DNA from: Paulinella micropora
Lineage: Eukaryota; Cercozoa; Imbricatea; Euglyphida; Paulinellidae
DNA: 64,000 bases
Direction: 5' to 3'
Assembly (NCBI GenBank): GCA_019918135.1
Contig: WBZZ01001399.1
Location: forward strand, 159,075 to 223,074
This document shows, piece after piece, positions 9,761-20,656 of this stretch. Within the stretch, counting starts at the first letter, position 1. Every line of letters starts with the position of its first letter. The notes below the pieces were generated by a model. It worked only from the letters and a program-made list of their open reading frames with translations. It did no database searches and was not told the origin of the DNA. The position numbers and the translations under genes were made by a program.

Positions 9761-9856
9761 CGCAAACCTACACATACATACACAGGGACAAACTATGTAT
9801 GTATATGTAGGGGCAGTTTAATGTCGTGCCCAGGACTTATATAAAATCAATTATTT

Positions 9857-10331
9857 TTACCCCTCAACCCTATTTCTGTATTTATTATATTTATCCAAAA
9901 CCATATCAAAGCTATCTCCATTACATATTAACCTCCTCGCCTGCTCCTCCTCTCTCAAACTCAATGGTTGCTTCCTAGCTAGCAACCAACTATCCAACAA
10001 CCTCTCCTCTTTCTTTCTTCTTTCTTCTTCTCTCTTTCTCTTTCTTTTCATTTTATCATTATTTTTCTTTTTTTGCTTCTCTTCTTCTATCTCTGCTAAT
10101 CTTTCGTCTATCGCGTCCTCTCTCTCTTCAAGCTCTTCTTTTTTCTTAGTTAGTTCTTTTATTTTTTTCATTTATCAACTCTATTTGATTACTTACTCTC
10201 ATTTTATCTCTAATTACTTTAGTTTCTGGCTTATCCATATAATATTATACCCAGTCATTACTGTCTCGCCTTATACTCTCATTATCGGAATTATCAGAAT
10301 AATTATCAAGATTATCAAAATTATTGGACAT
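9857..10331 (-). pseudogene. Coiled-coil protein, interrupted by TAA and a frameshift
   Basis: ATG at 10331 starts MSNNFDNLDNYSDNSDNES. The same frame passes through TAA 10247-10245 into MDKPETKVIRDKMRVSNQIE. Near an A-run at about 10,165 the coding shifts frame into KELTKKKEELEEREDAIDE, a strongly predicted coiled coil, and ends NKYRNRVEG-TAA at 9857. The continuity of sense on both sides of the TAA and of the A-run argues for one original gene of about 155 residues. No family is recognised. It is probably part of the Polinton-like remnant. Confidence 0.5.
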
Positions 10332-10930
10332 ATATATCACTTTTATATATTTTTGCAAGGGGTAAAATGGCCTTCTTTCCTCCTGACCAAAAAACGACTT
10401 TTTGGGCAGGGAGAAAATCTGTTGGTCTATTTTGCAGTTTTCGTGCAAAACAATATCTGTCATCAATGTTTCGGTCATGGGCTCATTTTTCTTTTTATTT
10501 ATCCGTCGCCATTTTGTTTTCTATCTAACAGAAACTTCAACAAAAAAAGTCAAGAAACACCGCAAAACCAGTTATATTTCTTTTTTCGCAAATTGACAGC
10601 TTTGACTGTGTACAATGTTGAAAAAGGCTACGTGTATCATTTTATTTAACAGTTTCCACTTTTTTCCTGCTAATGCCATTTTGTCCCGTGCGGGCCGAAC
10701 GGTGTGTGTCCCTGGGGGCGGGGGGTGTGTATTGAAAAAGTGTGCCAAAGTGCGACACTATACTACTTGTTTGCGTGTGGCCTATCGTTTGCCATGAAAT
10801 TTGTCCGAGAAAACAGCTCCGTGGTTGCAATCTGAAGATACAGTCTCTTGGTCGTCCATGTTTGAATTTTAGCAAAGCTTTGTGCATTGAACGTGCAGGG
10901 GAAACCAAAGTATTGTAAACGATTTTATGT

Positions 10931-10965
10931 TTCCGGCTCTTTCTGAAGCTCAACTTGAGCCGGAA
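10931..10965. repeat. Perfect inverted repeat TTCCGGCTC/GAGCCGGAA
   Basis: Nine-base stems at 10931-10939 and 10957-10965 with a 17-base loop. It lies about 0.55 kb upstream of the SET-like gene. Comparable hairpins with different stems precede the genes at 24.2 and 33.7 kb. Confidence 0.75.
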
Positions 10966-11219
10966 TGCCTGTGCTTTGTTGTTTTGTGTATTTGTTTTTA
11001 TAATAGCAGTGCACAAACCTTTGCTTATTTTATCAACGACCTTTTTGAATTGTGAAGCTCATGGGATGCAGCCAGCAAGTGAAATGCTCCGAAAACATTT
11101 GTACTTGGGTTGTGTGTATGTGCTCTGTGCTTTGTCATGAAATTGGTTCAACACAACACTTTTGTTGCTGTTGTCTCTCTCTTTCTCTTTCTTTTTTTCT
11201 CTATGTTTGTTTCTTCTTC

Positions 11220-11305
11220 CTTTTTTTCCTCTTCCTCTTCTTCTTCTTCTTCTTCTTCTTCTTCTTCTTCTTCTTCTTCTTCTTCTTCGTCTCCTTCTTC
11301 TTCGT
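11220..11305. repeat. (TTC)n microsatellite
   Basis: More than 20 TTC units with few interruptions. The Ser, Phe or Leu frames through it are repeat artefacts. Confidence 0.95.
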
Positions 11306-11516
11306 GATCTACATTATATATGTTCAACAACCACCCCCCCCCTCCCCCACCCACATGTACAGATATTGTTCTGCATACTTCCATTTACATGTCTATCCTA
11401 CCCAAACGCCGTCCCTGTGTGTCTTCACTCTCGTGAAACGTCAGAAAATGATGTTGTTTTGTCTTAATTGTTTGTAATTGTTTCTGTCTTTATTTCTTTT
11501 AGGTGTGCCACTGGTC

Positions 11517-12255
11517 ATGTCCAGTATGTTGCACGTCAGGAAGGCACCGATATCTGTCAAATATCTGGAAGGAAAAAGCGGTGTTGCTGTATTCGCTGAC
11601 ACAGCTCTGCCTGCTGGATACGCTTTGGGAGAGTTGGGCACTGGAGGAGTTCCTTTAAGACCGGACACGGAGGCTGTTTTCGCACAGCACTACACAATCA
11701 AAGTTGACAACACTCTATGTGTTGGAATGCAGCCAATTGACTTCATAAGCCCAAACAGCAGGAATCCGATGCACTTACTGAACAGCGCTTGTGTTGGTTT
11801 TAACGGCCGGACCCGATCGTCAAATGCAAAGTTGTGCAAGCTCGATCAAGTAGTAAGGCTTACTCATGAAGTCGGCAAAAACCAACAAATTTTTCTCACT
11901 TACAGAGAGAATCCAAACTTATCTGTAACTACTAGCCCAAGCGATGCTCATCCTGACTGCATGAAGGACGCTGCATCGTTCAAACTCGGGAAAACTATTC
12001 CTGTGTGGGCCCTTGACAGGGCGGACGGGCGTCAGCTTTTTTTCATTGTCCCTCCTAATGAGTATCCTTTACCTCCAAAGTCAGTTTCGCCGTCGTCTTC
12101 CGAAAAGGAAGCACTCATCAGGAAGCTTGTCTGCGAGCATTCCGCCGCTCACAAGGTCAGTTTCGATGAGTGACGACCAAAAGGTCAAACTTTTGGAGAG
12201 TCTCCGCGATGAGCTTACAGTTCCTGACGACTCTGACAACAGCTTGGAGCGGTAG
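11517..12255 (+). pseudogene. SET-domain-like protein, copy 1
   Basis: Chosen start MSSMLHVRKAPISV at 11517 aligns with MSLATARRAPVSI of the copy at 24.2 kb. SET-like signatures follow in order: GKSGVAVFADTALPAGYALGE (the G-x-G strand), RNPMHLLNSAC (position of the RF-x-NHSC motif), and NQQIFLTY (position of GEE-L-x-x-Y). In active SET methyltransferases these bind AdoMet and form the lysine channel. Here the NHSC is weak, so activity is uncertain. The ORF ends at TGA 12171, but MSDDQKVKLLESLRDEL in the next frame (12,166-12,255) aligns with the C-terminal region of copy 2, so a frameshift or missed intron is likely. A splice acceptor just upstream implies a 5' exon. The paralogy and TE-rich setting suggest a mobile-element passenger. 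Confidence 0.55.
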
Positions 12256-12467
12256 TCATCTGATACAACTGTTATTCTTGATCGTGCATCTAGTTCAACG
12301 GTCAGAATAATTATTGTGCCCGTGTCAATCTAACAATTTTTGGTTAATATTATTGTTGTCAAGATCACTCCATATGATCGGGGAGAATGGTCAAGCACCA
12401 TCGCGTTCGGAGACTCTGCTGTGTTTGCATACAATGAAGTTGTGAAGAGAGAAAGGATAGCTGCTAC

Positions 12468-12572
12468 TTTCTCTCTCTCGCTCCCTCTCTCTCTCTCTCT
12501 CTCTCTTTCTCTCTATCTGACTCCTCCCCCCCCCCCTCTCTCTCTCTTCCCCTCTCTCTCTCTCTTTCTCTC
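12468..12572. repeat. (CT)n-rich microsatellite
   Basis: Mostly CTCT with a C10 run. It ends just before GCTACAACAG, which looks like a splice acceptor. The following short frame (SSSSSEPEDLLDYGQWYSPD then TAA at 12,674) looks coding and may be a last exon of the SET-like gene. Confidence 0.8.
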
Positions 12573-12679
12573 GGGCGCTACAACAGTTACTGGTCCCCGG
12601 CCCAGCGGAGACAGAGTAGCAGTTCTTCCGAGCCGGAAGACTTACTAGACTACGGGCAATGGTACTCGCCGGATTAAAA

Positions 12680-13330
12680 GGTATTTTGCGCAGAGGGTGG
12701 ACAATGCCATGAAGCAATTGACCACACTCTAAAAGCAATAACTAGTCAATACAGACGTCCTAGTATTTACTATTCCGTTATTATATTCCAAGTGTTCTCA
12801 GTTCACTTTTGCAGCTTGGTTACCTTTTAATACTGAATACAAACAGTGCTGCTTGAGCACAATAACGACAATCCCTATCCGTTCCATCTATTGCTATCAG
12901 TTCTATAATTGGTTGGTCTACATAGGTCCCGACGGAGACCAACTCTATTCTAGATAAATCAAGAAGGTCTAGAAAGGATGAATTGTAGATTGTGCAACTG
13001 TAAGTTGCACATTCTTCCTGTACTCATAGAGAAATATGGTATTATATTGGCAAATGGCAAGGAGGGCCGGCAGAGAATAGGTTTACGTGAATTTGCCACA
13101 AAGGACAAATCCAGTAACGGAAATTCTCGGTTACGGTATATCTCCGACGCTCCCCCTCAAAGAACGTAAACTTATCTGCCTTGACTGCTTAGTAATAAGA
13201 TAATTTATTATTATGTCCGCACCAAGAACCTTATGATCATAAAATGAATTAACATGTCTATGCCCTAACACTCACGTTGGCGGTGAAAAGCCAGACCCAA
13301 AGAAGGTCATTTACTTACCCTCACTCTCTC
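12680..13330. other. Unannotated stretch
   Basis: I see no gene with support here. There is a short GC-poor hairpin, GTGCAACTGTAAGTTGCAC, at about 12,990. The right end is the boundary of the Copia LTR. Confidence 0.6.
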
Positions 13331-14386
13331 TGAGATGTAGAGTCAGAAGTGGCTACCCCACTTACCGCGGCATGCATATATCAGTAAGATTATATGTAAG
13401 GCTGGCATCCCACTGTAAAGTAAGGCCTCTCTGACGAGAAGACGATTAACAACTACGCTCTCCTAGCCTCTCAAAATGAAAAAGGTAAGTTGCGCCCATC
13501 CCGGCTGAAACTTGAAGTATGATCATGCATCGGAAAAATTACATAACATATAATCAAAATATAATAAGTCAGTAAGTCGACTTAGTCGATGTTGATCCGG
13601 TAATACGATTTACGGTGAAATTTAATGATTTAGCTATCCTCATGCTTATATGATAAACAGACTGTCCATATATATGAAGCATAGACATGGACATCATATC
13701 GTAACATATAAAATGTGGCATTAAATATTATAATAAAAGTTATGAAGGCAAATGTATAGAAAACATGCAATACGAAATATGGGCATGCCAAATTAACGAA
13801 TTAGTCATAGAACAACGAGTTCTGAAGAAAATGCAGTTTATTTAGTATGTTCCATAAATCTGACTTAGTGAAAATAAATGGCAGCATTTCCCCGGCAAGG
13901 GGTACCTTTCGGAAAACTAAAGTAACAAAATCAGTTTTCAGGATCCCTTTGCCCGTTCCATGCCGGGTTTTCTTTTCGCTAAGCTTCTAGAACGTGGTGG
14001 CTACGAATCCGCACTGATCACGGGCCTCTAGGGCCGCAACTCTGGGACTCCGCCTGGCACTCTGGGCCTGTCCCATGCTCTACTACCTAAAATGCCTATC
14101 AACGGAAGAAAGGGTAGCGCACGGCAAAAACAGGACAAAAGCACAAATATTCATAGTGGCAAGTTCTATCACGCTACAAGAGTGCTTTTGGATGCAAAAT
14201 TCCTAAGAGCCTGAGGCTACTTAGCGACTTTGAGTCCAAAGCACTAAGTCGGTCGATGACGCAGCCCACTTCCGAGTCGGCTGATCCAAGAGCTAAACAC
14301 AACCTACAAAGCTGGTGTATGTAACAAATAGCAAGGTTGACCCTCGTAGTATGTAAAACACATCCGACATTGAGCGTTGGGACTCA
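13331..14386 (-). mobile_element. 3' LTR of a minus-strand Copia element
   Basis: On the minus strand a purine tract GGGGGACGGAAA is followed at once by TGAGTCCC, the LTR start at 14386. The other end, at 13331, is marked because the same sequence (TGAGATGTAG on the plus strand) begins abruptly at 63,679, giving termini TGAG..CTCA. The length of 1,056 bp is normal for a large Copia LTR. The first 322 bp equal the copy at 63,679 base for base. The matching 5' LTR, expected to the right of about 18.5 kb, was not found. Confidence 0.8.
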
Positions 14387-14428
14387 TTTCCGTCCCCCGG
14401 TCCAGTGACTTTGCCATTTCTGGCTCGT

Positions 14429-15136
14429 ACCCCCTACTAAGGCTATGTCTATCCTATTCGTCCGTGAGCGCTATCTTTCTAAGCGCTTCCAAATCCAATC
14501 TAGGGCACAATATGTCCAACAACGTGTCTGCTTGATCCATGGTCAAATACTTAGTCAAAACATCCTAACTGTCCTTTAGTACCAACCTTCCTAAACTTAG
14601 CTATGCCTTCTTGTTCTAGCTCGTGTGGTAGTGTTCTTCCAAAGGCAAGTGTTTCGTGCGTGGTCCGACTAACCCGCGTTGCGCGGCTAGTATGATCTGG
14701 GCGTTATCCTCATGAACATAAAATGGTTTGGGCTCCGGAATGCCTAATTCACTTCGCATGTTGCAAATGGCCATAGCTTCCCTTAGTGCCTCATTGGCTG
14801 AGAAAATTTCCGCGTCGTTCGACGAAAGGGCACTTTCGACTGCCGTCTGGACAGCCAACCCACGGGATCTCCTACTAAGACTACATACCCAGTGCGAGAT
14901 TTACCCGTCTTTAAACAAACCCTGTGAGCCGCATCGGGCCAAACTGTCATTGGTCCTATCGGTCCTGCCTTCCCTACCGCACTAAGATTTTTCTTGCTGA
15001 ACCTAAGTACTCTATCATTCTTCAGATATCGGATTATCTTCCCTAGCTTGGAATAAGTCCTCCCCACATCTACTGTCTGCATTACGCTTGCAGAATTGAG
15101 CGCTTCCTCTATATCCGGCCTAGTCATCTTGGCCAA
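14429..15136 (-). pseudogene. Copia RNase H domain (fragmented)
   Basis: Two frames cover the RNase H region. The first has MTRPDIEEALNSAS (the usual TRPDI start), then WPDAAHRVCLKTGKSRTGYVV with the first Asp, and WLSRRQSKV. The second has SNDAEIFSANEALREA and YVHEDNAQIILAAQRG. After HYHTS the frame passes TAGs near 14,618 and 14,603 and a third near 14,561, then reads DVLTKYLTMDQ, the conserved Copia C-terminus. It would degrade the RNA strand during reverse transcription. One frameshift and three TAGs are present even though the LTR of this family is very young. Confidence 0.7.
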
Positions 15137-15205
15137 AAAGAGTAAACTCCCGACTATCTGTGGAATTGAAAACTAAGTCTAGCTTGCTCGTCCATTGGCA
15201 TTGGG

Positions 15206-15628
15206 TCAGTTTTTGATCCTGGTGTTGCGCTGGGCTTGCACTGTGTTCATACCCATAAAATTTACAACTTTCCGAGCGTAACTTTGCTGATTTAGGATAA
15301 TTTCCGACTTTGTCTGAATAATTTCCATTCCCTTTAATTCTTTTGCTAAACCGAGTCTTTTAATGGGGAAATGCATTTCAAGTCTCTCGCAAAATCTATC
15401 ACAGGCCTGTCTGCTGGGTGCCATGAAAATGAGGTCGTCTACATGGAAGACGCCTACTATTCCCTCACCTAAGCTCAGTCCTTTCTCCATAAACATGCAT
15501 GGGTCTGATTGAAGTGTTATGAAGCCTAACTGTTTGAGAAGCCCGGAAAATATATCATACCAACGCTTTCCTGCCTGTGGCGCTCCGTATAATGCTTTGA
15601 CGACCTTCCATATCTTTCCTACTAACAT
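15206..15628 (-). pseudogene. Copia reverse transcriptase, C-terminal half only
   Basis: The frame holds the diagnostic ALYGAPQAGKRWYD, then SDPCMFM and FHVDDLIFMA. The catalytic Y-V-D-D is H-V-D-D here, keeping both Asp. LKGMEI and SYARKVVNFMGM follow, as in the thumb of Copia RT. The N-terminal fingers (ARLVARG region) are absent: the linker after integrase joins almost directly to this block, so about 150 codons were deleted. It cannot work as it stands. Confidence 0.75.
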
Positions 15629-15806
15629 GATGGGTAGATGTGCTGGATGGATCTACTTGCTTTCTCACTCTTTTTCCGCTGACTATGTTCGCTGCTGATA
15701 TCTTGTCACTCTGTTCCCAAGTAACTCCCTTGGTTGGGGCCTTACCCTCTATATACTGTGGTGTGGGGTCATGTTGCGCGCTTGGACTGTTCATATCTAC
15801 AGGCAA
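15555..15806 (-). pseudogene. Copia integrase-RT linker segment
   Basis: A frame with IVSGKRVRKQVDPSST is typical of the variable basic linker between integrase and reverse transcriptase. It overlaps the RT frame in another phase, which marks the deletion or frameshift joint near 15,630. Confidence 0.4.
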
Positions 15807-15903
15807 GGGTCCTATACTAATGCGCTCATCTATTTGCTCCCCTGGACTGCATCAACCTCATGAGGTTCATGTTCAGTCTCTAGCTTGGCCTCTAAGTTAT
15901 CCT

Positions 15904-16821
15904 CTACCTCACTGTCTGCGTGCGATGCAGCGTGGTGGGACTGTGTGGGAATGGTGCAACTGGACTATCAGTGGAGCTGGGCTCGAAATCAGCTACCTGG
16001 CTAGTTCCTATGGCTATCCCGGTGTCTGAGAACCCCTGTGTGTTGCTGTGGTCTTGTTCATCGTCAAATTCTGGCTGTGTGTCTATCTCCCCCTCGGTTG
16101 CATCTTCCCATACAACCTGAGGCTCAATCGACTCACCTACACTACTGAGATCGAAACGAACATTTCTAACTCCGGATAATACCTTCTGTCCGTCCCAAAC
16201 TCTGTATGAATTGCGATGCATATCGTACCCTACTAACTTTACTAACTTACCGGGAATGGATCCTTTACCATTTACCTTTCTTACGTGCATCACTCCCATA
16301 CACCGAATTGGACGTAATTGGTGCAATGGTGGTGCTCGTTTGAATAGTAATTGGTAAGGCGACGTGCCCTTATGCTGTCCTTTAGTTATAGGTAAAGTAT
16401 TACATAGCACAGTGGCTGTATGCTCCATTTCTGCCCAGAAGTTGGGCGGACATCGAGCATGCTGCCTAAGTGCGCGAGCAGGCCCCCCCGTCACCCCGTT
16501 TATTCTTTCAGCTCTCGCATTGCCATCTTTATCTGCAGTGGCAGCATCTTTCCATATAATATCACTATACTTCTCACTTATCTCTTTTGGGGCAGTGAAT
16601 TCCTGATCGCAAACTACAACTTTAACTTTATTTTCTGTCTGTCTCTCCATGAAATCATCCATAACCGTGAATTTATACCTTCTCCCTTCCCGTGACATGA
16701 CTCTCCATGGGCCTCGCGTATCGCAATGTAACATCTCTCCCACTCTCTCTGCTCTAGGCAAATGGTTGGAAGCAAAACGAGGCAACACGCTAGCTTTGGT
16801 AATCATGCATGGCTCACACAT
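15904..16821 (-). CDS. Copia integrase
   Basis: A frame of 305 codons. CEPCMITKA supplies the last Cys pair of the HHCC zinc site. LHCDTRGPW contains the first catalytic Asp, VVCDQEFTAP the second, and NARAERINGV the Glu. PPNFWAEMEHTATVLCNTLP and KGTSPYQLLF are the usual Copia helices, and RCMGVMHVRKV-to-YDMHRNSYRVWD is the C-terminal GKG-type fold. An acidic tail leads to the linker. It inserts element cDNA into the genome. All three catalytic residues are retained. The upstream pre-integrase piece is in another frame. Confidence 0.8.
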   Translation of the reverse strand: MCEPCMITKASVLPRFASNHLPRAERVGEMLHCDTRGPWRVMSREGRRYKFTVMDDFMERQTENKVKVVVCDQEFTAPKEISEKYSDIIWKDAATADKDGNARAERINGVTGGPARALRQHARCPPNFWAEMEHTATVLCNTLPITKGQHKGTSPYQLLFKRAPPLHQLRPIRCMGVMHVRKVNGKGSIPGKLVKLVGYDMHRNSYRVWDGQKVLSGVRNVRFDLSSVGESIEPQVVWEDATEGEIDTQPEFDDEQDHSNTQGFSDTGIAIGTSQVADFEPSSTDSPVAPFPHSPTTLHRTQTVR

Positions 16822-17358
16822 TCTACACTCTTCTCTCGCATCTCTACACTACCATCTCTACCTATTAGCTTTATGCCTACGGCGTCTGCAAATGCTTTAG
16901 CCCTCTCCCAACTTACATGACCCGCCATAGCATGCACTATACTAACAGGCAGCACTCTCACTCTCTTGCCAGTAGAAGGGTACTTGACAAACAAAACAGC
17001 ATTCGTTGTTATTAGTTTAGATGGTTTAATACTCACTTTACTCTCTCTTGCTGTTTCTATTGTCCCTTTATTGTCTGAGGGTGTGTGTTTTATACTTGGG
17101 TTCTCCCACCCTGCTGCCCCGCCTCCCTCCTCTCTCAGGCGCACCCTTAGGTGTGAAACGACAGTTAGGGTCTAGCTTATTGTCCTTATGGCTGTCCCAT
17201 CGGTATAGCAAGGCTTTAGTTAGCCTTCCCCTGACTAGAATGTTCTTTTCCTTCACCGGCAGTGCTCCCTTCAAAATGAACATTTGTCCATTTTGATGGA
17301 GTACTGCTCTGTGATGGAAATGATCCATCGGGCCAGTGGGGGCCACGTTGATTGGCAT
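16803..17358 (-). pseudogene. Copia gag-pre-integrase region in two frames
   Basis: The upstream frame has HRAVLHQNGQMFILKG and EKNILVRGRLTKALLY. This block recurs in the plus-strand Copia element (TIIHQNGQVFI, DNILARGRL) at 27.13-27.24 kb, so the two families are related. The downstream frame has VSIVHAMAGHVSWERAKAFADAVG, the H-x-x-x-H part of the zinc site. A frameshift near 17,090 separates them. Confidence 0.65.
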
Positions 17359-17600
17359 GAGTGGATCGTAGAAGGCACTCTTATCTTATGTATTCGCCCC
17401 TCTCCATCTACTCTATCTACACACATCAACCCTGCCTCACCTATGACTCTCGTTCGATTCCCTGTACTGAATGTTACCTTACCTATCTTCTTCAGCTCTT
17501 TCATCATCGTCTCATCGTGATGAGACGATGATGAGAGTCGCACCACTATCCTGGTACACGTGTTTACTCTTAGCTATCCTACTGTGTGCCATGACTGTAG
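17271..17600 (-). pseudogene. Copia aspartic protease region
   Basis: The minus-strand frame reads MAHSRIAKSKHVYQDSGATLI. The DSGA at 17550-17539 is the retropepsin active-site triad plus Ala. Just downstream come EVTFSTG-like and MCVDRV segments. The start codons of the open frames here do not mark the true protein start, because Copia polyproteins are cleaved. A lysine-rich linker (17,600-17,700) precedes it. Confidence 0.6.
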
Positions 17601-17712
17601 TGGAGTCTTGTTTCTTTTTCGATTTGTTTTTATTGTCTTTCTTTTTCTTCAACTTCTTCTTCTTTCTTTTCGTCTTCGTCTGTTCTTCTTCCTCAGACTC
17701 AGAGGGCTCTGA

Positions 17713-18548
17713 CTACATAACTTCAGGGACGTCATCAGAGTCATCTGGGTCATAATCTCTATCAGGCATACCTGTCTGTATCTGTCCTTTCAGCTCTTCC
17801 TGCAAGTTAGTTATAACTGCTCTCACCTGTCTGTCTAACAGATTAATCCTCTCCCTAGACGCACCTGTGATTAGTTCCTGAGGAACTGTCACCTCAACAA
17901 ACTTACCTGTAGGGTCTAGTCTAACCTCTATCCCTTCTTTAGTCGGTGTGTTGGGTATGTTGGGTGTGTTTGGAGTGGAGTGTTTGTTGTCATGTTCGGT
18001 GGAGTATGGAATGCTAGGACTATTTCGTGTGTTGTGAGTCACAGTGACTAGCTGTATGGCTCTCATCACATCAGTCAGATTCGTCTATCTTTCCTCCTAC
18101 CTCAATCACTCTCCTCTCATCCCATACTCCCCTGATCTTTTCAGCTCTCTAGCTATCTCACCTACTGTCTGCAAGTCGATGCTGGAAACAAGTCTGTAAG
18201 GTGAAATGACTGATGGGGGAATGATCGTGGAAGTGGAGGATGGGGTACTGACCTGTTCCTTTCCTCAGGGACGCTGAGGGCAGACCTGTTGCGCGGAGAC
18301 GCAGCATCGAATCCCACAGCAAGGTCAGTTTGGGAAGTTACCGTGATGCCGCGACCGGTCTGTTGGTCGTCACCTACAAATCTCCATGTCAGTGTGTTAA
18401 GTGTAGCTGAGGGGGTAGGATTAGCAACCCAAGGTGGGGGTTGATAATTCCAGTCCTCTCCCTCAGCTACACAGCGTAAATTACCGAACATATCGAGAAA
18501 TTCTTTCGCAATTTCCCGTAACCTTTTCTCGTTTGGGTAATTCACCAC
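17713..18548 (-). pseudogene. Copia gag-like N-terminal region
   Basis: Two frames. Frame 18548-18162 starts MVNYPNEKRLREIAKEFLDM and includes TLNTLTWRFVGDDQQ. Frame 18069-17713 has EVRLDPTGKFVEVTVPQEL and then an acidic DRDYDPDDSDDVPE. By position before the protease this should be gag, but no zinc knuckle or UBN2 core is visible, so the assignment is by context. The missing 5' LTR suggests truncation just beyond 18,548. Confidence 0.4.
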
Positions 18549-18930
18549 TGCGGGTGGTCTGTCGCTGGCTGTTCTAAGTCAATGAACGGAAAATAGGCAC
18601 TCTGTTTTGCGTGATAATATAACAAGTGATTTGGCCAAATGTAGAGTATCAATTTTTCCGAAATTGTCCTACAGGTGATTTTGCACTTTTTGATTCAGAC
18701 ATGGAAAATGTGTTTTATTTAGTAAAAAATGATATTGAATAAGCTGAATAACGTATTAAAAATGATTTGCCAGTTATATTAAAGCTAAATTTTATATTTC
18801 AAATTGTGTCAATACATTCACTGATCCAGACACATGCTATGAGGCGGGGGGAGGGGGAGGCACCGGGAGGAGTAAAAAAAGAGAAAATATTTTAATCACA
18901 CAAAACATTGTTTATTTTTGAAATAAATCT
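18549..18930. other. Gene-free AT-rich stretch with a G-run
   Basis: No supported gene. A GGCGGGGGGAGGGGGAGG run sits at about 18,842. No LTR sequence is found here. Confidence 0.6.
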
Positions 18931-18966
18931 AATTTTTAGTATTTTTGAGGAACTTCAACGCTCAAC

Positions 18967-20336
18967 TTACTGATTTCTGAGTGCCATAGCCGCAAATGCA
19001 AAATCATAATAATTATAGCCGGGTGAGCTGTTGGGTGGCAATGGATAGATACCGCGAGTGGGTGTGTTTTGCATAGCCTGCTGTGCAGCTCTCTTCTTCT
19101 TCTTCTTTTTCTTCTTCTTTTTCTTCTTCTCTTTCTTCTTCTCTTTCTTCGTCTGTTCTTCTTCTTCTGACTCACTACTACTAGAGCTATCACTAGTACT
19201 AGTGCTATCGTCACTGTCTGAGTCACTGGAGCTGTCTTGCTTCTTATTTTTCTTCTTCTTTTTCTTCTGTTTCTTCTTTTGTTTGCATTTTTCTTCCTCA
19301 GAGCCTTGCGTCTCCTTATCCTTCTCTGTTTCTCCATTGTTCTTTCCTCTATTCTCTGCTTCTCTCTTTTCATGCTGTTTCAAAAGCTTCTCCATCTTCT
19401 CATTCATTTTGCTACTATATTCTTTCATTGCATCTTTAAAAATTGCTTGCAAAAGAGGCTTCGCAGACACCACTAGTACTATCTTACATATGCATCATTA
19501 ATTAGACAACAACATAACAGCTGCAGAGTGAGAACAGACCTGGTTGGCTTGCTCGAGTTTCTCCTCTGCTTCCGATTCCTCGTCCGGAGGCGTGCAGGGC
19601 TGCTCTTTCTTGCCCTTTTTCACCCTCTGCTTCACCTTCTGCTTCACCTTCAAATTTTTCTTCTTTTTGGCATTCTCCTCGACTACAGGCTCATCTCCAC
19701 TAGTTTCACCCTCCTCATCCTCTGGTTCAGGCGCGGTGTCACTGCTACCTAGTATCAAACAATAAAATTCATAATTGAACGTAGAACAGTGTTGACGCAA
19801 AGAACCTAGTGTAAATTTCCTTTGTCTTTTGGTCCAGCGATCAGAAGAGCGTAAAGGTTTGTAGCCTTGCTGTACTGCTGCTCTGTTCCTCTATCACACC
19901 ATAAAAATGAAGAGCTAAAAAAAGCAGCAATAAATAAAGCTAAAGCCCGTTGCGCAATAATTGCATACCTTAGCCTTGTTTGCCAACTCCTTAACTAGCA
20001 AAGCCTTCCATCTGTATTTTCGAAGAATGGGGGAGGGATTCGTGGGATCCCCAACATATGGAAGGAAAAATGTCAACACGTCTTCAATATAGTTCCGGGG
20101 GGGTGACACAAGCTATGAGCAAGATTCAAAAATTTTTGACACATGATTTGAAGAAACTCAGTGTCGGTCTTGCAGTCCAAATCAGCATCCGTTCCCCGCA
20201 ACACTGCGATCCACTTCTTCTTTCCGACACCTGCAATAACAACCAATCATGGGTGAAAATGACAAAACTTTCGTACCGTTTTCATTAGCTTCGGTTTTTC
20301 TTTTCTTCCAGCCCACTGGAAACTCAAGGATCATCC
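18967..20336 (-). pseudogene. Multi-exon lysine/serine-rich nuclear-type protein with PYVG motif
   Basis: Exons deduced on the minus strand: one with EFPVGWKKRKTEANENG ending at a GT near 20,276. A second begins after TATTGCAG near 20,230 (GKKKWIAVLRGTDADLD, then FLQIMCQKFLNLAHSL). A G-run at 20,098 shifts frame into LPYVGDPTNPSPILRKYRWK. A later exon has SSDTAPEPEDEEGETS and lysine runs and splices at CAACCAG/GTCTGTTC (19,545) to TACTAG/TGGTGTCTGC (19,472). The last exon is KPLLQAIFKDAMKEYSS, a KQKKK/SDSDSDD stretch, and a C-terminus YNYYDFAFAAMALRNQ. Function unknown. The PYVG-N/D-PT motif recurs at 38.4 kb, so this is a repeated, probably TE-borne, gene. Confidence 0.5.
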
Positions 20337-20650
20337 TATAGCAAATTATTGTTGTTTTTTTTAAGAAAAAAATTTCAATCAAAGCCCAGGCGCAGGCCAC
20401 ACATCGTTTTCGCGAGTATCAATTTGCCTTTGGGGGGGCCAATATCAAGCCTGCTCTTGTGGTCAGCCTGACGTCGGTGATGTATACCCCCTCGCGCACC
20501 TTTAATTACCCAAACACCATGTTTCTGACCCAGTGGTGACCGGGACAACAATATTAATGTACCTTAGCATCGTCTGTGGTCCATGTCATGAACAACCGTA
20601 TCAATAAGCACGAACACACAAGTGATTGGGGGGGGGGGGGCACTGTGGAA
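20337..20650. other. Spacer without a supported gene
   Basis: A short possible 5' exon (about 20,337-20,400) is the only hint of coding. A G11 run ends the spacer at 20,640. Confidence 0.5.
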
Positions 20651-20656
20651 GGCTCT

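Larger units (their letters stand above)
10332..11516. other. Gene-poor spacer upstream of the first SET-like gene
   Basis: No convincing coding region. It holds a perfect hairpin (10931-10965) and a TTC microsatellite (about 11,220-11,305). It ends with a polypyrimidine tract and AG (TTTATTTCTTTTAG, ending 11502), which is a good splice acceptor for the SET-like gene. Confidence 0.6.
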
